Assembly (NCBI GenBank): GCA_934663645.1
Contig: CAKUKR010000082.1
Coordinates: forward strand, 1-10,500
Direction of reading: 5' to 3'
Length of the DNA stretch: 10,500 nucleotides
Origin: an uncultured Muribaculaceae bacterium
GTDB lineage: Bacteria > Bacteroidota > Bacteroidia > Bacteroidales > Muribaculaceae
In this document: in pieces, positions 7,434 through 10,500 of the stretch
Numbering within the stretch: position 1 is the first letter of the stretch
Layout of the letters: the number at the start of each line of letters is the position of its first letter
Position numbers and translations under genes: made by a program
Notes under the pieces: model-generated
Seen by the model: the letters and a program-made list of their open reading frames with translations, nothing else
Database searches by the model: none
Told to the model about the DNA's origin: nothing

Positions 7434-8642
7434 ATGGAAAAAATCAAAATGACCACTCCCCTCGTGGAGATGGACGGCGATGAAATGACCCGTATCCTCT
7501 GGAAGATGATCAAGGACGAGCTCATCCTCCCCTTCATCGACCTCAAGTCAGAATACTATGACCTCGGCCTGCCCAAGCGCGACGAGACACGCGACCAGAT
7601 CACTGTGGACGCTGCTGAGGCTACCAAGAAATATGGTGTTGCAGTGAAGTGCGCCACTATCACTCCCAACGCTCAGCGCATGACTGAATACAAGCTCCAC
7701 GAGATGTGGAAGAGCCCCAACGGCACTATCCGCTCTATGCTCGACGGAACTGTATTCCGCACGCCGATCACTATCAAGTGGATCAAGCCGGTAGTGAAGA
7801 ACTGGGAGAAGCCTATCACAATCGCACGTCACGCATACGGCGACGTGTACAAGAGCGTGGAAATCCGCGCCGACGAGCCCGGAACTGCCAAGCTCGTGTT
7901 TGACGGCAAGGACGGCAAGCATGAAGAGGTAGTTATCCATGAGTTCAAGGGCGAAGGCGTAATCCAGGGTATGCACAACACCGACAAGTCTATCCGCTCA
8001 TTCGCTCACAGCTGCTTCAAGTTCGCTATCGACACCAAGCAGGACCTGTGGTTCTCTACCAAGGACACCATCTCAAAGAAGTATGACGCACAGTTCCGTC
8101 ACATCTTCGACGAAGTGTTCGAGGAGTACAAGGGAGAGTTCGAGCGTCTCGGCATCGAATACTTCTACACCCTGATTGACGACGCAGTTGCTCGCGTTAT
8201 CCGCAGCAAAGGCGGCTACATCTGGGCTTGCAAGAACTATGACGGCGACGTGATGAGCGACATGGTATCCACAGCATTCGGCTCACTCGCCATGATGACA
8301 TCCGTGCTCGTAAGCCCCGACGGCAAATACGAGTATGAGGCTGCTCACGGCACAGTGACTCGCCACTACTACAAGCACCTCAAAGGCGAGGAGACATCCA
8401 CCAACCCGATGGCTACCATCTTCGCTTGGAGCGGCGCACTGCGCAAGCGCGGCGAAATGGACGGTCTGAAAGACCTCGTGAACTACGCTGACCAGCTCGA
8501 AGGCGCATGCTTCGACACCCTCAACGAGGGCATCGTGACAAAAGACCTCGTAAACCTCTACGAAGGCCTGACTCCGAAGGCTGTCAACAGCGAACAGTTC
8601 CTGCAGGCTATCCGCAAGAACCTCGACAAGCGCATGGCATAA
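7434..8642 (+). CDS. icd: NADP-dependent isocitrate dehydrogenase (eukaryote-like, homodimeric type)
   Basis: Oxidatively decarboxylates isocitrate to 2-oxoglutarate with reduction of NADP; the reaction is reversible under high CO2 and NADPH. The 402-residue product belongs to the short type resembling human IDH1/IDH2, not the E. coli Icd type. Early numbering coincides with human IDH1: SPNGTIR (94-100) with substrate Arg100, TVFR with Arg109, and ARHAYGD with Arg132. Further on are the catalytic lysine region [11 protein letters not shown] (208-218), metal-binding aspartates Asp249, Asp272 and Asp276 ([13 protein letters not shown]), and AAHGTVTRH (303-311), whose Arg310-His311 fit NADP preference. 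The gene follows the hydratase by 22 bp and is closed by a terminator 24 bp after its stop, so it is the last gene of the operon. It supplies 2-oxoglutarate for glutamate, or feeds isocitrate backward toward citrate lyase (inference). Confidence 0.98.
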   Translation: MEKIKMTTPLVEMDGDEMTRILWKMIKDELILPFIDLKSEYYDLGLPKRDETRDQITVDAAEATKKYGVAVKCATITPNAQRMTEYKLHEMWKSPNGTIRSMLDGTVFRTPITIKWIKPVVKNWEKPITIARHAYGDVYKSVEIRADEPGTAKLVFDGKDGKHEEVVIHEFKGEGVIQGMHNTDKSIRSFAHSCFKFAIDTKQDLWFSTKDTISKKYDAQFRHIFDEVFEEYKGEFERLGIEYFYTLIDDAVARVIRSKGGYIWACKNYDGDVMSDMVSTAFGSLAMMTSVLVSPDGKYEYEAAHGTVTRHYYKHLKGEETSTNPMATIFAWSGALRKRGEMDGLKDLVNYADQLEGACFDTLNEGIVTKDLVNLYEGLTPKAVNSEQFLQAIRKNLDKRMA

Positions 8643-8666
8643 ACAGCCATACCAGCTGACAATCCT

Positions 8667-8705
8667 CAGGGGCGTTCCACGATGCTGTGAAACGCCCCTG
8701 CTTTT
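8667..8705 (+). terminator. Rho-independent terminator closing the citrate operon
   Basis: CAGGGGCGTT (8667-8676) pairs perfectly with AACGCCCCTG (8691-8700) across a 14-nt loop, within which CAC (8678-8680) can pair with GTG (8687-8689). It is followed by CTTTT (8701-8705). The strong 10-bp GC-rich stem, short T tract and position just after icd make a convincing terminator. Confidence 0.92.
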
Positions 8706-8783
8706 GCTTCGTCAATACAAGGCAACACAACAGCGACAGCCGAGCATTGTCGTAATGATTTGATTGAGCGCACATTATTCATG

Positions 8784-8800
8784 GCTTAACTCTGCTTAAC
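8784..8800 (+). repeat. Two GCTTAAC direct repeats, one helical turn apart
   Basis: GCTTAAC occurs at 8784-8790 and again at 8794-8800, a 10-bp period that puts both copies on the same face of the helix. Such an arrangement is typical of protein-binding sites, but no regulator is known here and chance is not excluded for 7-mers. It lies about 200 bp before the ndk promoter. Confidence 0.4.
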
Positions 8801-8801
8801 C

Positions 8802-8849
8802 ATTCGGCATTCACCGAATTTGCACACACAAATAGGCGGTGTGCAAATT
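8802..8849. repeat. Two overlapping, mutually exclusive inverted repeats
   Basis: AATTTGCACAC (8817-8827) is perfectly complementary to GTGTGCAAATT (8839-8849) with an 11-nt spacer. A second stem, ATTCGG (8802-8807) with CCGAAT (8814-8819), shares bases 8817-8819, so the two hairpins cannot form together. No T tract follows on either strand, so neither looks like an ordinary terminator. It could be an operator or a folded RNA element. Confidence 0.55.
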
Positions 8850-8963
8850 GAAACTCCAGAAACCACACCCGACAATTTCAGCCTATCAAACTAAATGACA
8901 ACAACTTACAAGCGAGGTTTCTTGTACAAAAAGCATAATTAGCGAAATTTAATCGGGCATTTT

Positions 8964-8995
8964 CTTGCGGTAATCGCCATAATCGCCTATATTTG
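8964..8995 (+). promoter_or_regulatory. Bacteroidota-type promoter of ndk
   Basis: CTTG at 8964-8967 and an exact TAnnTTTG box, TATATTTG, at 8988-8995 are separated by 20 bp. The predicted transcript would start near 9000-9003, giving an AT-rich leader of about 35 nt before ndk. The spacer contains the tandem repeat TAATCGCC at 8971-8978 and 8980-8987, with a partial TAATCG also at 8950-8955. Assigned by motif only. Confidence 0.72.
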
Positions 8996-9035
8996 AGGCA
9001 GTAAAAACGAGAACAATTAAAAATAGTGAACCGAG

Positions 9036-9497
9036 ATGGAGCAAACACTGGTTATACTCAAACCCTCTGCGTTGGAAAGACGCCTGATTGGCAAAATCAT
9101 CGCTCGTGTCGAAGACAGAGGTTTCATTATCAGCGGATTGAAGATGATGAACCTGAGCGAAGCAATGTTGCGTGACCATTACGCACACCATGCAGACAAG
9201 CCGTTTTTCCCCTCAATAGTTGCATCGATGACTGCCACACCTGTAGTTGTGATGTGCCTGAAAGGAGTGGAGGCAGTACAGGTATTCCGCACAATGGCCG
9301 GCATCACAAACGGCCGAAATGCAGCACCCGGCACCCTGCGCGGCGATTTCTGCATGAGCGGACAGGTCAATATCGTACACGCGAGCGACACAGTGGAAAA
9401 CGCAAAGCTCGAAATATCAAGATTCTTCACCGACGAGGAAATATTTGACTGGACTCCGGCAAATATGCAGTTCTTCTACGGCGACGGAGAATATTGA
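9036..9497 (+). CDS. ndk: Nucleoside diphosphate kinase
   Basis: Ndk transfers the terminal phosphate from ATP to other nucleoside diphosphates through a phosphohistidine, balancing cytoplasmic NTP and dNTP pools. The 153-residue product covers the whole family. It starts TLVILKP with Lys9 in the nucleotide-binding strand, followed by HYAHHADKPFF (48-58), NGRNAAPGTLRGDF (92-105, with Arg102), and the active-site signature NIVHASD (112-118) with the phosphorylated His115. The C-terminus is slightly extended, as usual in Bacteroidales. The ATG at 9036 has no clear Shine-Dalgarno but begins exactly at the conserved N-terminus. It has its own promoter and is separated from the citrate operon by a terminator. 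The M23 gene lies 32 bp downstream and is probably co-transcribed. Confidence 0.96.
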   Translation: MEQTLVILKPSALERRLIGKIIARVEDRGFIISGLKMMNLSEAMLRDHYAHHADKPFFPSIVASMTATPVVVMCLKGVEAVQVFRTMAGITNGRNAAPGTLRGDFCMSGQVNIVHASDTVENAKLEISRFFTDEEIFDWTPANMQFFYGDGEY

Positions 9498-9529
9498 TTG
9501 CCACTATTAAGAGAAAAAGCAAGCAGAAT

Positions 9530-10459
9530 ATGAACAGTAAAACTATGATATGCGCCGCTCTGATGACCGTCATGGGACTCAGCTGCTTCGCGCAAGGGAA
9601 ACAGTCAAAATCTTCACACTCAAAGGCACACCGTGAACTGTTGGCGAAACAGTCTACGGGCAAAGACAATATCAAGATGGGTGACAACAGCTTCATCCAG
9701 CTTCTCGACGACATCGAACCCGAACCCGACATCTACACCGAGGGATGGAACAGCCGCTCGGTAAACCCGTTCAAAGAATCACAGGTGCCTGACCGCGAAG
9801 TCCTCGACGTGCGCGGCTACCACCGCCCTGTTGCCGGCGGCCGTCTCTCTTCCAATTACGGCTACCGCGCCCGCTTCGGTCGTATGCACAAGGGCGTTGA
9901 CCTCGCCATTCGCATGAACGACACCATTTACGCAGCATACGACGGCAAAATCCGCCTCACCAACTATGAGGCTCGCGGATACGGCAACTATATCATAATC
10001 CGCCACGGCAACAAGCTCGAGACCGTCTACGGACACCTCAACAAGATACTCGTAAAGCCGGAACAGGTGGTCAAGGCTGGACAGCCTATCGGCCTGGGCG
10101 GCAGCACCGGACGCAGCACCGGCCCGCACCTCCACTTCGAGACCCGCTACATGGGGTACGCAATCAACCCCAGCGCAATCATTAATTTCGACAACCACAC
10201 AGTGCACACTGACTACTATACGTTCACGAAAAGCACCTACACGCAGGCTCGCTCCTTCTCTCCGAAGAAAAGCAACGAAGAGAGGTCAAGCCGCTATCAG
10301 GTCGCTTCCACGCCCGACACTTATACTGTCAAGCGCGGTGACTCAGTAGCAAGCATTGCACGTGCATACGGACTGTCAACAACGACACTGCGCCGGCTCA
10401 ACGGCATGTCGCCGACTGACAGAATCACCATCGGACAGGTTCTCAAACTGAAGAACTGA
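9530..10459 (+). CDS. Secreted M23-family peptidoglycan endopeptidase with C-terminal LysM domain
   Basis: Predicted to cut peptide cross-links of peptidoglycan in the periplasm, supporting wall growth or cell separation. From ATG 9530 the product has 309 residues. A signal peptide occupies about 1-21 (ICAALMTVMGLSCFA) with likely cleavage at FA|QG; the GLSC stretch is a poor lipobox. A charged, disordered-looking stretch runs to about 90. The LytM/M23 domain spans about 95-215: zinc ligands His120 and Asp124 in MHKGVDL, His169 in YGHL, and His200/His202 in GPHLHFE. A linker of about 45 residues rich in S, T and charge follows. The LysM domain lies at about 264-308 (YTVKRGDSVASIARAYGLS through GQVLKL). 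All active-site residues are present, so it should be catalytic rather than a degenerate EnvC-like activator. An in-frame TTG at 9494 would overlap the ndk stop and place charged residues before the signal, so ATG 9530 is preferred; ATG 9545 is also possible. Confidence 0.93.
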   Translation: MNSKTMICAALMTVMGLSCFAQGKQSKSSHSKAHRELLAKQSTGKDNIKMGDNSFIQLLDDIEPEPDIYTEGWNSRSVNPFKESQVPDREVLDVRGYHRPVAGGRLSSNYGYRARFGRMHKGVDLAIRMNDTIYAAYDGKIRLTNYEARGYGNYIIIRHGNKLETVYGHLNKILVKPEQVVKAGQPIGLGGSTGRSTGPHLHFETRYMGYAINPSAIINFDNHTVHTDYYTFTKSTYTQARSFSPKKSNEERSSRYQVASTPDTYTVKRGDSVASIARAYGLSTTTLRRLNGMSPTDRITIGQVLKLKN

Positions 10460-10471
10460 CCCCACGAGTAT

Positions 10472-10500
10472 ATGAGATACAAGAAGAGCGCATCATTTTC
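10472..10500 (+). CDS. Possible start of a further gene, cut by the window edge
   Basis: An ATG 12 bp after the M23 stop opens a frame reading MRYKKSASF to the window end. The basic start would suit a signal peptide or a membrane protein, and the spacing would suit the same operon, but only nine codons are visible and no function can be given. Confidence 0.35.

Larger units (their letters stand above)
8706..9035. other. Intergenic region between icd and ndk, repeat-rich, no gene seen
   Basis: This 330-bp stretch shows no convincing coding frame, tRNA or rRNA. It is more AT-rich than its surroundings. It holds direct repeats (8784-8800), two overlapping inverted repeats (8802-8849), a 6-bp inverted repeat TACAAG/CTTGTA at 8907-8912/8921-8926 whose right arm runs into the palindrome TTGTACAA (8922-8929), and the ndk promoter with a tandem repeat at its 3' end. 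No reverse-strand Bacteroidota -7 box was found. A small RNA or an unrecognised regulator site is possible, but no promoter besides that of ndk is visible. Confidence 0.6.

Noticed and set aside
8817..8849. The 11-bp inverted repeat as an invertible promoter or transposon end
   Set aside because: The arms are only 11 bp apart, no promoter lies between them, and no recombinase or transposase gene is in the window.
9494..9529. TTG start at 9494 for the M23 peptidase
   Set aside because: It overlaps the ndk stop, puts a basic stretch in front of a good signal peptide, and a proper ATG occurs at 9530.
9572..9590. Lipoprotein signal (GLSC) in the M23 peptidase
   Set aside because: The residue three before the cysteine is glycine rather than leucine-like, and a type I cleavage site at FA|QG fits better.

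Overview
The window looks like a piece of a Bacteroidales chromosome (Bacteroides/Prevotella/Muribaculaceae-like). Two promoters fit the Bacteroidota consensus (TTTG or TTG, 19-20 bp spacer, TAnnTTTG). Most start codons lack a clear Shine-Dalgarno. The protein types (short eukaryote-like NADP isocitrate dehydrogenase, Ndk, M23-LysM endopeptidase) suit that order. Genus cannot be fixed from the sequence alone. Every gene is on the + strand and codon use is GC-rich.

Region 1 (about 15-8705) reads as one long operon: promoter, citD, citE, citF, citX, a citC-citG fusion, an aconitase-family hydratase, icd, then a strong rho-independent terminator at 8667-8705. The gaps are small: 51 bp citD-citE, 1-bp overlap citE-citF, 24 bp citF-citX, 20-bp overlap citX-citCG, 22 bp citCG-hydratase and 22 bp hydratase-icd. 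The first five genes supply all three subunits of ATP-independent citrate lyase and the three activities that make, attach and acetylate its prosthetic group. The last two encode enzymes joining citrate to isocitrate to 2-oxoglutarate. The operon therefore places both fates of citrate under one promoter: cleavage to oxaloacetate plus acetate, and oxidation to 2-oxoglutarate (or the reverse, reductive carboxylation to citrate). No citrate synthase, citrate transporter, oxaloacetate decarboxylase or CitAB-type regulator lies in the window.

Region 2 (8706-9035) is a 330-bp non-coding stretch with an 11-bp perfect inverted repeat, an overlapping 6-bp inverted repeat, a pair of GCTTAAC direct repeats one helical turn apart, and the ndk promoter with a tandem TAATCGCC repeat in its spacer.

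Region 3 (9036-end) holds ndk, then a secreted M23 peptidase with a C-terminal LysM domain 32 bp downstream, and possibly the first codons of another gene at the right edge. These are housekeeping and cell-wall functions with no evident link to the citrate operon.

The points most worth following are the citrate lyase/hydratase/icd arrangement, the CitC-CitG fusion, the hydratase being of the poorly characterised E. coli YbhJ type with an altered cysteine-ligand motif, and the inverted repeat over the operon promoter. Family comparisons with E. coli and human proteins were made from memory, not by alignment.
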